DNA of 28,553 nucleotides from an uncultured Oscillospiraceae bacterium (GTDB taxonomy: Bacteria > Bacillota > Clostridia > Oscillospirales > Acutalibacteraceae), in assembly GCA_959601025.1 (NCBI GenBank), contig CAUGOD010000036.1, positions 1 through 28,553 on the forward strand, read 5' to 3'. A program made the position numbers and the translations under genes. The notes under the pieces were generated by a model. The model was given only the letters and a program-made list of their open reading frames with translations, was not told the origin of the DNA and searched no databases. Shown piece by piece: positions 8,397 to 15,563 of this stretch; positions within the stretch are counted from its first letter, which is position 1; each line of letters begins with the position of its first letter.

Positions 8397-9653
8397 TTAC
8401 TCTTCCGTCGATCCGCCCGTTCTACCGCACAGCTCCCGATACAGGCGATAGTACTGCTCGTAGGACTCCCGCTGGTCATACAGCCGTTCCGCCCGTTCCC
8501 GGCAGGCGGCGGAGAACGCAGGCTTTCCCCGCATTCTCACATCGCGTACCGCGGCGGCAAGGCCCTCCGGATCGCCCTTGTCCGCAATCCGGCCGGTGGC
8601 GTCGTCCACGCTTTCCATACTGCCGCCGGTACGGAAGGTGACCACCGGCGTCCCGCAGGCCAGCGCCTCAAGGTTGACGGTAGGAAAATTATCCTCGAGG
8701 GTAGGGTTCACCAGCATATCCGCCGCGCCGTACAGGGAGGCCAGCTCCCCGACACTGTCGGTACGGCCAATCCCGATCACCCCGGGGGACAGGGCGGCCT
8801 TTTGCTTTTCGTTCACGCCCACGAGCATCAGCCGGTATCCTTCTCCCAGCCGGTCGAGCAGCTGCTGAAAATATGGCAGGCCCTTGCGCGCCTCCCAGAC
8901 CCCGGCGACGCCCAACAGAAGACAAGCCTCTCTGTCAATACCAAACCGCTGCCGCACAGAGTCGTTCTCCTCTGCTGGACGAAACGCCGTCAGATCGATT
9001 CCGTTCGGGATCACCCGCACCGGGTAATCCTTCAGGAAAGAACGGCCGACCTCCCCCGCCAGCCAGGCGGAAGGCGTGACCAACGTCAGGCGATCCAGCC
9101 CGGTGAAGAGACGGCGCTTGTCCGCATAATTGCGGGAGGAAGCGTCCATAAGCCGGCTGGCCGGGTAGGCGTTCTTCTGCGGACAGCGGCGGCAGCCGCT
9201 TTCCCACCGGAAGCAGCCCGCATAATCGTAATAGGCGCAGTGCCCGGTAAAGGGCCAGCAGTCGTGCAGCGTCCACACCACCGGCTTCCCGGCGCGCTTC
9301 AGCCATCCGAACAGCTCCCCGATATGGAGGTAATAGCCATGGATGTTGTGAAGATGGATCAGGTCGGGGGCGAACGCCTCGACCTCGCGCAGGAAACGAC
9401 GGGTAGCCCCCCGGGAGCCGAAGCCGTGCCGGTCGAGCAGTCGCGTCTTGGCGACGTGCCGGTAATTGTCCCATAAATTCCCGATCCGCATGACCGCGTC
9501 GCAGCGATGCGTCCCGCATGATACGTGCGTTTCACTCCGCCCGAAGGCGACCCGGCTTTCCTCGCCGTTTTCGGTCAGGAAAGCGTGAAGGTCGGCGGCA
9601 ATCCGGCCGGTGCTCCCCACGCCGCAGACCGAGTTGATTTGCAGAATTTTCAT
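8397..9653 (-). CDS. Glycosyltransferase, GT4 family, WcaC-like with cysteine-rich segment
   Basis: A 418-residue GT-B glycosyltransferase. The N-terminus MKILQINSVCGVGSTGRI matches the group that includes colanic-acid WcaC-like enzymes. HNIHGYY at residues 102-108 and LHDCWPFTGHC at 129-139 belong to the acceptor side. Five cysteines (132, 139, 147, 154, 157) cluster at 132-157. The C-terminal domain has GVAGVWEARKGL and a donor-site EDNFPTVNLEA motif where Asp takes the place of the first Glu of EX7E. Start ATG 9653 shares its A with the TAA stop of the VanZ-family gene. It ends 19 bases before the LicD gene. The sugar specificity is unknown. Confidence 0.88.
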   Translation of the reverse strand: MKILQINSVCGVGSTGRIAADLHAFLTENGEESRVAFGRSETHVSCGTHRCDAVMRIGNLWDNYRHVAKTRLLDRHGFGSRGATRRFLREVEAFAPDLIHLHNIHGYYLHIGELFGWLKRAGKPVVWTLHDCWPFTGHCAYYDYAGCFRWESGCRRCPQKNAYPASRLMDASSRNYADKRRLFTGLDRLTLVTPSAWLAGEVGRSFLKDYPVRVIPNGIDLTAFRPAEENDSVRQRFGIDREACLLLGVAGVWEARKGLPYFQQLLDRLGEGYRLMLVGVNEKQKAALSPGVIGIGRTDSVGELASLYGAADMLVNPTLEDNFPTVNLEALACGTPVVTFRTGGSMESVDDATGRIADKGDPEGLAAAVRDVRMRGKPAFSAACRERAERLYDQRESYEQYYRLYRELCGRTGGSTEE

Positions 9654-10153
9654 TAGCCGTCCTCCCGTTCCGCTTCCCCGGCCGTTTCATTCCCCCGTTT
9701 TCGATGGATGGAGAGAAGGAGGAGAGCGACCGTCAGCGCAAGGCCGGTCAGCATTCCGAAGAAATCCAGCGCCACATCCTGCACCATCCCGGCCCTGCCT
9801 TCCACAAAAAGCTGAAGGAATTCATCCGACACAGGCACCGCGAGGCCGATAAAGAGCGGGAAGCCCGCCTGCCGGAGCAAATGCGGCGTAAACGACCGCA
9901 GCGCAAGCCCCAGCAGCACGCCCAGCCCGGCGTATTCCGCGAAATGCGCGAGCTTCCGAAGAAAATGCTCCGACACCGTTCCCTCCCAGCCAAGGGAGGA
10001 AAGCAGACTTTGCACAAGCGCCGTCACCCGTCCGCTCCGGTCGGAGGAAGCGGACCCGTTTTGAAGGGAATTGCTGTAGATAAAAAGCACATAGGCAACG
10101 ATCAGCGCGACCGAAAGGGCGCGCTGGAAGCGCCGATCCCGAAAAAAGGTCAA
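9653..10153 (-). CDS. VanZ-family integral membrane protein
   Basis: A 166-residue protein with four likely membrane segments and the VanZ-like core: YSNSLQNGSASSDRS near residues 26-40, LRKLAHFAEYAGLGVLLG at about 65-82, and SDEFLQLFVEGRAGMVQDVALDFFG at about 109-133. VanZ of Tn1546 gives low-level teicoplanin resistance, but most stand-alone family members have no known role in resistance, and none of vanHAX is present. The start is TTG 10153, supported by GGGGGGAGG 8 bases upstream. It lies between two glycosyltransferase genes and overlaps the next by one base, so it is likely part of the polysaccharide operon. Its work there is unknown. Confidence 0.82.
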   Translation of the reverse strand: MTFFRDRRFQRALSVALIVAYVLFIYSNSLQNGSASSDRSGRVTALVQSLLSSLGWEGTVSEHFLRKLAHFAEYAGLGVLLGLALRSFTPHLLRQAGFPLFIGLAVPVSDEFLQLFVEGRAGMVQDVALDFFGMLTGLALTVALLLLSIHRKRGNETAGEAEREDG

Positions 10154-10222
10154 AGGGCACGCCTCCCCCCGCGTTTATTTTCACCGTTTCAGCTCGTTTC
10201 GGCACGTTTCGGCTCGTTACCA

Positions 10223-11437
10223 CTACCGCTCCGGCGTCTTTTTCGCCTCCCGCAGCAGTCGGTTCAGGGATTCCATAAAAATTTCCTTGGTATAATTCTG
10301 TTCAAAGAAGCGGCGGCCGTTCCGCCCCTTCGTCCGGTAGCCGTCGGGGTCGGCAATTACCCGTTCCATCGCGGCGGCTAGCCCCGACGCGTCCCCGGCA
10401 GGCGCCGCCTCGCCGCAGTCGGATTCCCGGATCATACCGGCCGCCGCGCCGTCGGCCGCGGCGAGGATTGGTTTGCCGGCGGAGAGATAGCCCTGCGCCT
10501 TGGCCGGCAGGGTCATCCCGATAAAGTCCCCGCCCCTCAGGGTCAGGAGGAAGCAGTCGGCCAGCTTATAAAAGCGTTTCATCTCGCTCTGCGGAAACCG
10601 CCCGTGAAACGTCACGACATCCCCCAGGAACAGCTCGTCCGCCAGCCTCCGGCAATTCTCCAGCTCCGAGCCGCTCCCCACGATATGGACGCGGAAAAAG
10701 CCCGGATTCTTTTGCTTCACCAGCGCCGCGGCGCGGAGGATACAATCCACGTTCTGCACCGCGCCGATATTCCCGGCAAAAAGGAAATCCACACAGCCGT
10801 TTTCCTCGTATTCGCCGCAGATGTCCGCATACAGGTCCTCCGCGTGCTGCGGGAGATAGACGATCCGGTCGTCCTCCACGCCGTTTACCTCCCGCAGATA
10901 TTCCCGGAAGGGCGCGGAGGTGATCGCCAGCGTATCGGCCTGCCGGTAGATGCGGCGGCTGACACGGCTCATCAGCCGGAAAAGAGGATGCCCCTCCCCC
11001 ACGTTCCATGCCTTCAGGGATTCCGGCCAGAGATCACAGCAGTACAGCACCAGCGGCGCGCCGGTCCGCTTTCGATACGCGGCGGCCGGAACGGACTGAA
11101 GCACCGGCGAGGTCTGATAGGAAAAAACCACCTCGGCGTCCCGTTTTCCGAACCGGGCGGCAAGCCAGCCCCAGAAAACAAAGGAAACATAGTTGAGCGC
11201 ACGGAAGATCACACCGCTCCGCCGGGAGACCGTCGGCACCCGAATTACTGCCGCGCCGTGCCACGTCTCCCGCCGCCGGCGAAAGAAGCGGTATTCCTTC
11301 GGCACACGGGACGCGGCATAGTCCGGCAGTCCGGTCAGAACCCGGACGGTATGACCTTCCTTCACCAAAGCGTCCACAATATCGTTGATGCGGAAATCAT
11401 CCGGATAAAAGCACTGGGAAACCACCAGGATATTCAT
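10223..11437 (-). CDS. Glycosyltransferase, GT4 family, WbuB-like
   Basis: A 404-residue GT-B enzyme, first gene of the polysaccharide operon. MNILVVSQCFYPDDFRINDI at the N-terminus, YCCDLWPES around residues 132-140, and the C-terminal LPAKAQGYLSAGKPILA segment are typical of WbuB-like enzymes, several of which transfer an N-acetylated sugar (for example L-FucNAc). Start ATG 11437 has only a weak site (AAAGGG about 12 bases upstream), so expression may be modest or rely on the leader. The upstream 120 bases hold a promoter, a hairpin with a T-tract and a tRNA remnant. The exact sugar cannot be assigned from the sequence. Confidence 0.87.
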   Translation of the reverse strand: MNILVVSQCFYPDDFRINDIVDALVKEGHTVRVLTGLPDYAASRVPKEYRFFRRRRETWHGAAVIRVPTVSRRSGVIFRALNYVSFVFWGWLAARFGKRDAEVVFSYQTSPVLQSVPAAAYRKRTGAPLVLYCCDLWPESLKAWNVGEGHPLFRLMSRVSRRIYRQADTLAITSAPFREYLREVNGVEDDRIVYLPQHAEDLYADICGEYEENGCVDFLFAGNIGAVQNVDCILRAAALVKQKNPGFFRVHIVGSGSELENCRRLADELFLGDVVTFHGRFPQSEMKRFYKLADCFLLTLRGGDFIGMTLPAKAQGYLSAGKPILAAADGAAAGMIRESDCGEAAPAGDASGLAAAMERVIADPDGYRTKGRNGRRFFEQNYTKEIFMESLNRLLREAKKTPER

Positions 11438-11484
11438 AAGCGGCCCGCGCCCTTTCTTCTGCTGATATCTAAGCGATAGGGAAC

Positions 11485-11509
11485 GAGGGTTCGAATCCCT
11501 CCTTCCCCG
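11485..11509 (+). pseudogene. tRNA 3'-end remnant (T-arm plus acceptor strand)
   Basis: On the plus strand GAGGG-TTCGAAT-CCCTC (11485-11501) is a perfect 5-bp T-stem with a canonical T-loop, followed by a 7-base acceptor strand CTTCCCC and a discriminator G at 11509. No matching GGGGAAG 5' half, D-arm or encoded CCA is present, so this is a fragment and not a functional tRNA. A preceding CTGCTGA around 11459-11465 hints at tRNA-Ser(GCU), but that part is too diverged to be sure. Such orphan tRNA 3' ends are typical distal attachment sites of elements that integrated at a tRNA gene. Confidence 0.55.
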
Positions 11510-11530
11510 GCCCGCGCGGCCGCCGCAAAC

Positions 11531-11563
11531 AAAAACGCCGCGGATCGCCGTCCGCCGCCGGCG
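11531..11563 (-). terminator. Hairpin plus T-tract at the head of the polysaccharide operon
   Basis: On the minus strand, CGCC/GGCG and GCGGA/TCCGC form a nine-pair stem with a four-base bulge (11563-11536) followed by TTTTT (11535-11531). It lies immediately after the -10 box at 11567-11572. It may therefore be a promoter-proximal attenuator of the polysaccharide operon, or a back-up terminator for the upstream glycosyltransferase gene. Confidence 0.5.
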
Positions 11564-11566
11564 CTT

Positions 11567-11595
11567 AGTATAGCATAATCCGCCGGAAAATACAA
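11567..11595 (-). promoter_or_regulatory. Candidate promoter of the polysaccharide operon
   Basis: Minus strand: TTGTAT (11595-11590), a 17-base spacer, then TATACT (11572-11567) preceded by TGC, an extended -10. The same TGC-TATACT element occurs in the GNAT promoter at 16152. Transcription would start near 11560, giving a leader of about 123 bases before the first glycosyltransferase gene. Confidence 0.6.
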
Positions 11596-11687
11596 CTTCT
11601 CGTTTATTGCCGCCTGTTCCCGCCGGGTTTCCGGCCGTTTTGCAACTCTCAGGCTTTTATCCGGACAAAAAACGCCGACAAGAACGG

Positions 11688-11722
11688 GCGGGCAGGAACC
11701 ACGCTTTCCGGTCCCTGCCCGC
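11688..11722 (-). terminator. Terminator-like hairpin after the GtrB-like gene
   Basis: GCGGGCAGG (11688-11696) pairs with CCTGCCCGC (11714-11722); ACC/GGT pairs extend it inward. It begins 5 bases after the stop of the GtrB-like gene. A TTTTTT run on the minus strand (11672-11667) lies 15 bases beyond the stem, too far for a classic intrinsic terminator, so it may act as a weak terminator or as an RNA-stabilising 3' hairpin. Confidence 0.5.
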
Positions 11723-11726
11723 TCCG

Positions 11727-12728
11727 CTATGTGTTTGTTTCGTTCCGGCCTTCGCCGTCCGCGGCGTTCTCCCCGGACGGCGCTTTCTCCGCTAGGATCA
11801 GGCGCTCCTCATGATAACGGGGACGCGCCTTGACCTCGCTGTAAATCTTTCCAATATATTCCCCGCACACCCCGATACACAGCAGCTGGATGCCGCCGAG
11901 AAGCCAGATGGAGGCGACGATCGCCGTCCAGCCGGAAACGGCGCTGCCGGTCAGCTTGGAAATCAGGGAATACAGCAGCCCGAACACGCTCAGACAGGCG
12001 ATAAGGATGCCGAAGGCGGAGATAATCCGCAGCGGCTTGACGCTGAAGGAGGTGATCCCCTCCGCCGCGAAATTGAGCATCTTTTTCAGAGGGTATTTCG
12101 ACTCACCCGCCGCCCGCTCGCGCCGGTCGTAATATACATAATCGCTCCGGTAGCCGATCAGCGGCACAATTCCCCGGAGGAAGAGGTTGACCTCCCGATA
12201 TTCGGAGAGGGCCTCCAGCGCGCGCCGGCTCATCAGCCGGTAATCCGCGTGATTGTAAACGCTTTCCACCCCCATAGCTCCCATGAGCCGATAAAACGCC
12301 AGCGCGGTGGACCGCTTGAAGCGGGTATCCGTATCCCGCTTGTTCCGAACCCCATACACCACATCGCAGCCTTCGGCGTATTTCGCCAGAAAGCCGTCGA
12401 TGGCATTGATGTCGTCCTGCAGGTCGGCGTCCATGGATACAGCGGCGTCGCAATGCTCCTTTGCCTCCATCAGGCCCGCGAGCAGGGCGTTCTGGTGGCC
12501 GACGTTGTGGGCGAGCTTCAGCGCAGCGAAAAGCGGCGTTTCGCCCGTCAGCTGTTCCAGTCCGGCCCATGTGCCGTCCTTGCTGCCGTCGTCCACAAAC
12601 AGGACGCGGCTGTCCGCTCCAATCGTCCCGGCGGCGATCAGGGCTTCCATTTTCTCCCGGACCGCGGCCGCCGTGATCGGCAGAACCGCCTCCTCGTTAT
12701 AACAGGGGATTACCAGATACAGGACCAT
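11727..12728 (-). CDS. GtrB/DPM1-like polyprenyl-phosphate glycosyltransferase (GT2)
   Basis: A 333-residue family 2 glycosyltransferase of the GtrB/YfdH type. These enzymes make polyprenyl-phosphate-linked hexose, which is flipped and used to decorate cell-surface polymers. Seen: VIPCYNEE at residues 6-13, DDGSKDGT at 46-53, the metal-binding DAD of MDADLQDD at 99-106, and two C-terminal transmembrane segments at about 232-258 and 266-288. A Gly/Glu-rich hydrophilic tail follows. Start ATG 12728 has AAGGATG about 10 bases upstream. It comes 37 bases after the LUD-domain gene and is the last gene of that run. No GtrA flippase or GtrC-like transferase is seen in the window. Confidence 0.9.
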   Translation of the reverse strand: MVLYLVIPCYNEEAVLPITAAAVREKMEALIAAGTIGADSRVLFVDDGSKDGTWAGLEQLTGETPLFAALKLAHNVGHQNALLAGLMEAKEHCDAAVSMDADLQDDINAIDGFLAKYAEGCDVVYGVRNKRDTDTRFKRSTALAFYRLMGAMGVESVYNHADYRLMSRRALEALSEYREVNLFLRGIVPLIGYRSDYVYYDRRERAAGESKYPLKKMLNFAAEGITSFSVKPLRIISAFGILIACLSVFGLLYSLISKLTGSAVSGWTAIVASIWLLGGIQLLCIGVCGEYIGKIYSEVKARPRYHEERLILAEKAPSGENAADGEGRNETNT

Positions 12729-12765
12729 GCCATCCCATCCTTACGCTTATGGTATTGTCCGCCGG

Positions 12766-13434
12766 TCAATAGCCCAGCGGCTCGCCCACCAGAATCACCT
12801 TGATCCGCCCGGCTTCCCGCTGGCGGGCGGATACCACATAATTGCAGCAGATGCGCGCGTCGGTTCCGCAACCGTCGGTCATGCCGTTCTTCCCCAGTCC
12901 CTGGCAGGAGCCCGCCGCGGCGCAGTAGGTCGGGCAATGCAGCCGCACGGCGTTCGCCGGGGCGGATACCTGTTTGACATACCGGACGGCGGCGTCCAGG
13001 TCGGGCACAATCTTGTTGCAGCCGACCACCAGAATCACCGAACGGGGGCCGTAGCAGATCGCCGCCACCCGGTTGCTGTTGCCGTCCACGTTGTACAGTT
13101 CGCCGTTCATGGTCACCGCGTTGGCGGAGGCAAGGTACACGTCGGCGGAAAAGCTTTCCAGAAAAATCTGCCGCACCTGTTCCTCGTCCAGACCCGGCGC
13201 GTACCGGTCCAGGAAACGATACCGGCCGCTGCGAAGAAGATCCAGCACGCCGGTCTGCGCCAGGGTCATTGACCCGCCGACCGCTGCGACGTCTCCTTCC
13301 CGCATCAACGCCTCCACCTGCGCGGGCACCTCGGCGGCCGTGTCCACATAATAGGCCTCCATCCGGTTTTTCCGCAGGTTCTCCATCGTTTTTTCCACCT
13401 GCCGTTTCATCACGGCTTTTCTCGCAGCATCCAT
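12766..13434 (-). CDS. LUD-domain protein (LutC/DUF162-like)
   Basis: A 222-residue stand-alone LUD domain. Typical blocks are VGGSMTLAQTG at residues 52-62, ADVYLASANAVTMNGELYNVD near 97-117, and YGPRSVILVVGCNKIV at 128-143. The domain name comes from lactate-utilisation proteins LutB/LutC, but the solitary clostridial forms have no proven reaction. Six cysteines (167, 171, 177, 189, 196, 197) crowd the C-terminus and could bind a metal or an iron-sulfur cluster. I choose ATG 13434 because GGAG lies 9 bases upstream; ATG 13440 would be too close. The open frame to 13632 is a shadow of the exonuclease gene. It lies 26 bases after the exonuclease III gene. Confidence 0.8.
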   Translation of the reverse strand: MDAARKAVMKRQVEKTMENLRKNRMEAYYVDTAAEVPAQVEALMREGDVAAVGGSMTLAQTGVLDLLRSGRYRFLDRYAPGLDEEQVRQIFLESFSADVYLASANAVTMNGELYNVDGNSNRVAAICYGPRSVILVVGCNKIVPDLDAAVRYVKQVSAPANAVRLHCPTYCAAAGSCQGLGKNGMTDGCGTDARICCNYVVSARQREAGRIKVILVGEPLGY

Positions 13435-13460
13435 GAGCATGCTCTCCTTTATAATAAATA

Positions 13461-14231
13461 TTACGGCTCGTCGGGCAGCCGCAGCTCCAGCGTGACCGGA
13501 CAGTGGTCGGAACCCATCACGTCCGCCGCGATCCCTGCCCCGGTCACCAGCGGCATCAGCCGGTCGGAAACCAGAAAATAATCGATCCGCCACCCCGCGT
13601 TGTTGGCGCGGGCGTTGTACATATAAGACCACCAGCTGTAGGCGCCGGTCGTTTCCGGATACAGCCGCCGGAAGGTATCGGCGAAGCCTTCGTCCAGCAG
13701 AGCGGAAAACGCGGCGCGTTCCTCATCGGTAAAGCCGGCGTTTCCCCGGTTGGACCTGGGATTTTTCAGGTCGATTTCCTGATGGGCGACGTTCATGTCT
13801 CCGCAAACGATCACCGGCTTTTCCCCATCCAGCGCTTTCAGGTAGCGGCGGAAGTCCGCCTCCCACTCCATACGGTAATTCAGGCGGGTCAGGCCGCGCT
13901 GGGCGTTGGGGGTATACACCGTCACCAGCGTAAAGGAGGGGAATTCCAGCGTAATCAGCCGTCCCTCCTGATCGTGCTCTTCCTTCCCCATCCCGTATCG
14001 GACGCGCAGCGGCTCCTGCCGGGTAAAGACCGCCGTGCCGGAATACCCCTTTTTCACCGCATAGTTCCAATACGCATGATAGCCGTCGGGGGCAAAGTCG
14101 ATCTGCCCCTCCTGCAGCTTGGTTTCCTGCAAACAGAAAATATCCGCGTCCTCCGCAGAGAAGTACTCCGCGAAGCCTTTTCCCATACAGGCCCGCAGAC
14201 CGTTGACGTTCCATGAAATCAGTTTCATCAT
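13461..14231 (-). CDS. exoA: Exodeoxyribonuclease III / class II AP endonuclease
   Basis: A DNA-repair enzyme that cuts 5' of abasic sites and removes 3' blocking groups. Seen: SWNVNGLRA at residues 6-14, the metal-binding Glu in LQETKLQ (E36), CGDMNVAH near residues 142-149, and the C-terminal GSDHCPV with the catalytic His. The 256-residue length is normal for the Xth/ExoA family. Start ATG 14231 has GAGAGG about 9 bases upstream; a second ATG follows at once and could also serve. It is followed after 26 bases by the LUD gene and preceded by ispF with a 95-base gap that holds a TATACT at about 14294-14299, possibly a weak separate promoter. Confidence 0.93.
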   Translation of the reverse strand: MMKLISWNVNGLRACMGKGFAEYFSAEDADIFCLQETKLQEGQIDFAPDGYHAYWNYAVKKGYSGTAVFTRQEPLRVRYGMGKEEHDQEGRLITLEFPSFTLVTVYTPNAQRGLTRLNYRMEWEADFRRYLKALDGEKPVIVCGDMNVAHQEIDLKNPRSNRGNAGFTDEERAAFSALLDEGFADTFRRLYPETTGAYSWWSYMYNARANNAGWRIDYFLVSDRLMPLVTGAGIAADVMGSDHCPVTLELRLPDEP

Positions 14232-14326
14232 TTTCTATTCCTCTCCGCAATCTCCGCTTTCCATTCCCCGCCGTCCCGACGCCCGTAAATGCAGTATACC
14301 TTTTGCGTTTTTTCTACTTTTAAGCG

Positions 14327-14803
14327 TTATTGCCGCGGAAGGAGAAGGCAGACCGCGTGGGCGGCGATTCCCTCCCCTGCGCCGGTAAAGCCGAGCCGCT
14401 CCTCCGTGGTGGCCTTCACGCTGATTTGAGAAAGCGCCGTCCCACAGGCGGCGGCCAGCCGCTCCCGCATCGTGTCGATATAGGGCTTCAGCTTCGGCGC
14501 CTGTGCAATCACCGTCGCGTCCACATTGGAAAGCTCCCAGCCGGCGGCGCGCACCGCTTCCATGACCTCGCTGAGCAGCCGGAGACTGTCCGCCCCCTCG
14601 TACCGCGGGTCGGTATCAGGAAACATCCCGCCGATATCCCCCAGCGCGGCGGCCCCCAGCAGCGCGTCCGATACGGCGTGGGCCAGCACATCCGCGTCCG
14701 AATGGCCGAGAAGCCCCTTGTCATAGGGAATCTCCACCCCGCCCAGAATCAGCCGCCGTCCTTCCGTCAGGCGGTGAACGTCATACCCGTGTCCGATCCT
14801 CAC
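14327..14803 (-). CDS. ispF: 2-C-methyl-D-erythritol 2,4-cyclodiphosphate synthase
   Basis: Converts CDP-methylerythritol 2-phosphate into the cyclic diphosphate with release of CMP, in the non-mevalonate (MEP) isoprenoid pathway. Zinc ligands are visible as D8, H10 and H42 in MRIGHGYDVH and GHSDADVLAHAV; KATTEERLGFTG near residues 129-140 is the family C-terminal signature. The length of 158 residues is standard. The start is GTG 14803 with GGAG 8 bases upstream. It overlaps the stop of ispD as GTGA (14803-14800), so the two MEP-pathway genes are probably translationally coupled. The isoprenoids made feed undecaprenyl phosphate, the carrier used by the neighbouring polysaccharide genes. Confidence 0.96.
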   Translation of the reverse strand: MRIGHGYDVHRLTEGRRLILGGVEIPYDKGLLGHSDADVLAHAVSDALLGAAALGDIGGMFPDTDPRYEGADSLRLLSEVMEAVRAAGWELSNVDATVIAQAPKLKPYIDTMRERLAAACGTALSQISVKATTEERLGFTGAGEGIAAHAVCLLLPRQ

Positions 14804-15540
14804 TGCACATTCTCCTTCTTTCGGCGCAAAAGCGCTTCCGCCAGGCAGATATCTTCCGGCGTGGTAATTTTCATATTCGCGTAATCCGCCTCGACCAGAT
14901 ACACACGGCTCCCCAGCTGTTCCACCAGCTGGCAGTCGTCCGTAAAGTCAAGTCCCTTTTCAGAGGCGAACCGCACGGCCCGTCGATACAGCTCCCGCTC
15001 AAAGACCTGCGGGGTTTGGACATTCCACAGAGCGCTCCGCTCGGGTGTGGAGCGGACAAAGCCGTCTTCGTCCGCGATCTTCACCGTATCCTTGACCCGC
15101 ACGGCGGCCGTCGCCGCACCGTACCGCTTCGCCGCCTCCACTACTGTGTCGATGACGGAGGGCGATACCAGCGGACGCGCGCCGTCGTGGATAGCGTAAT
15201 ACGCCGCTTTTTCGGAGACGCAGCCGATTCCTGCCAGGACCGATTCCTGCCGCGTACTCCCACCCAATGTAATGGCAGTTACCTTCGTAAAGTTATTTGC
15301 CTTGCATACCTCTTCTGCAAAAGACCGATCCTCCGTACGGACTACCAGCACGATTTCCCGGATGGATTCCGCCTGCTGGAATGCGGCCACGGTATGCGCG
15401 ATCACCGGCCTGCCAAGCAGAGGCGCCCGCTGCTTCGGAATACCGCCCATCCGGGAAAAGCTGCCCGCCGCCACGATTACGGCGGCTGCAGTCGCCGTCG
15501 CTGCGGATTCGTCCCGCTGGCTGTTCTGTATTGTCTGCAC
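14800..15540 (-). CDS. ispD: 2-C-methyl-D-erythritol 4-phosphate cytidylyltransferase
   Basis: Joins CTP and methylerythritol 4-phosphate in the MEP pathway, two steps before IspF. Seen: the nucleotide-binding AAVIVAAGSFSRMGGIPKQ starting near residue 19, HDGARPLV near residues 116-123, and TDDCQLVEQLG towards the C-terminus. I choose GTG 15540 because AGGAAG lies 9 bases upstream. A TTG at 15567 that overlaps the preceding GNAT stop (TTGA) would add nine residues but has no ribosome binding site. The N-terminal 18 residues before the core are unusual for IspD and rich in Ala and Thr. The usual G-x-G-x-R loop is varied here (SFSR). Confidence 0.93.
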   Translation of the reverse strand: MQTIQNSQRDESAATATAAAVIVAAGSFSRMGGIPKQRAPLLGRPVIAHTVAAFQQAESIREIVLVVRTEDRSFAEEVCKANNFTKVTAITLGGSTRQESVLAGIGCVSEKAAYYAIHDGARPLVSPSVIDTVVEAAKRYGAATAAVRVKDTVKIADEDGFVRSTPERSALWNVQTPQVFERELYRRAVRFASEKGLDFTDDCQLVEQLGSRVYLVEADYANMKITTPEDICLAEALLRRKKENVQ

Positions 15541-15563
15541 GAACAATCGCTTCCTTTCGGGAG

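Noticed and set aside
9653..10153. A glycopeptide-resistance locus
   Set aside because: Only a VanZ-family protein is present; vanH, vanA/B, vanX and a VanRS pair are absent, and such solitary proteins are common.
11485..11509. A complete functional tRNA gene
   Set aside because: Only the T-arm and acceptor 3' strand are present; no D-arm, no clear anticodon arm and no 5' acceptor strand.
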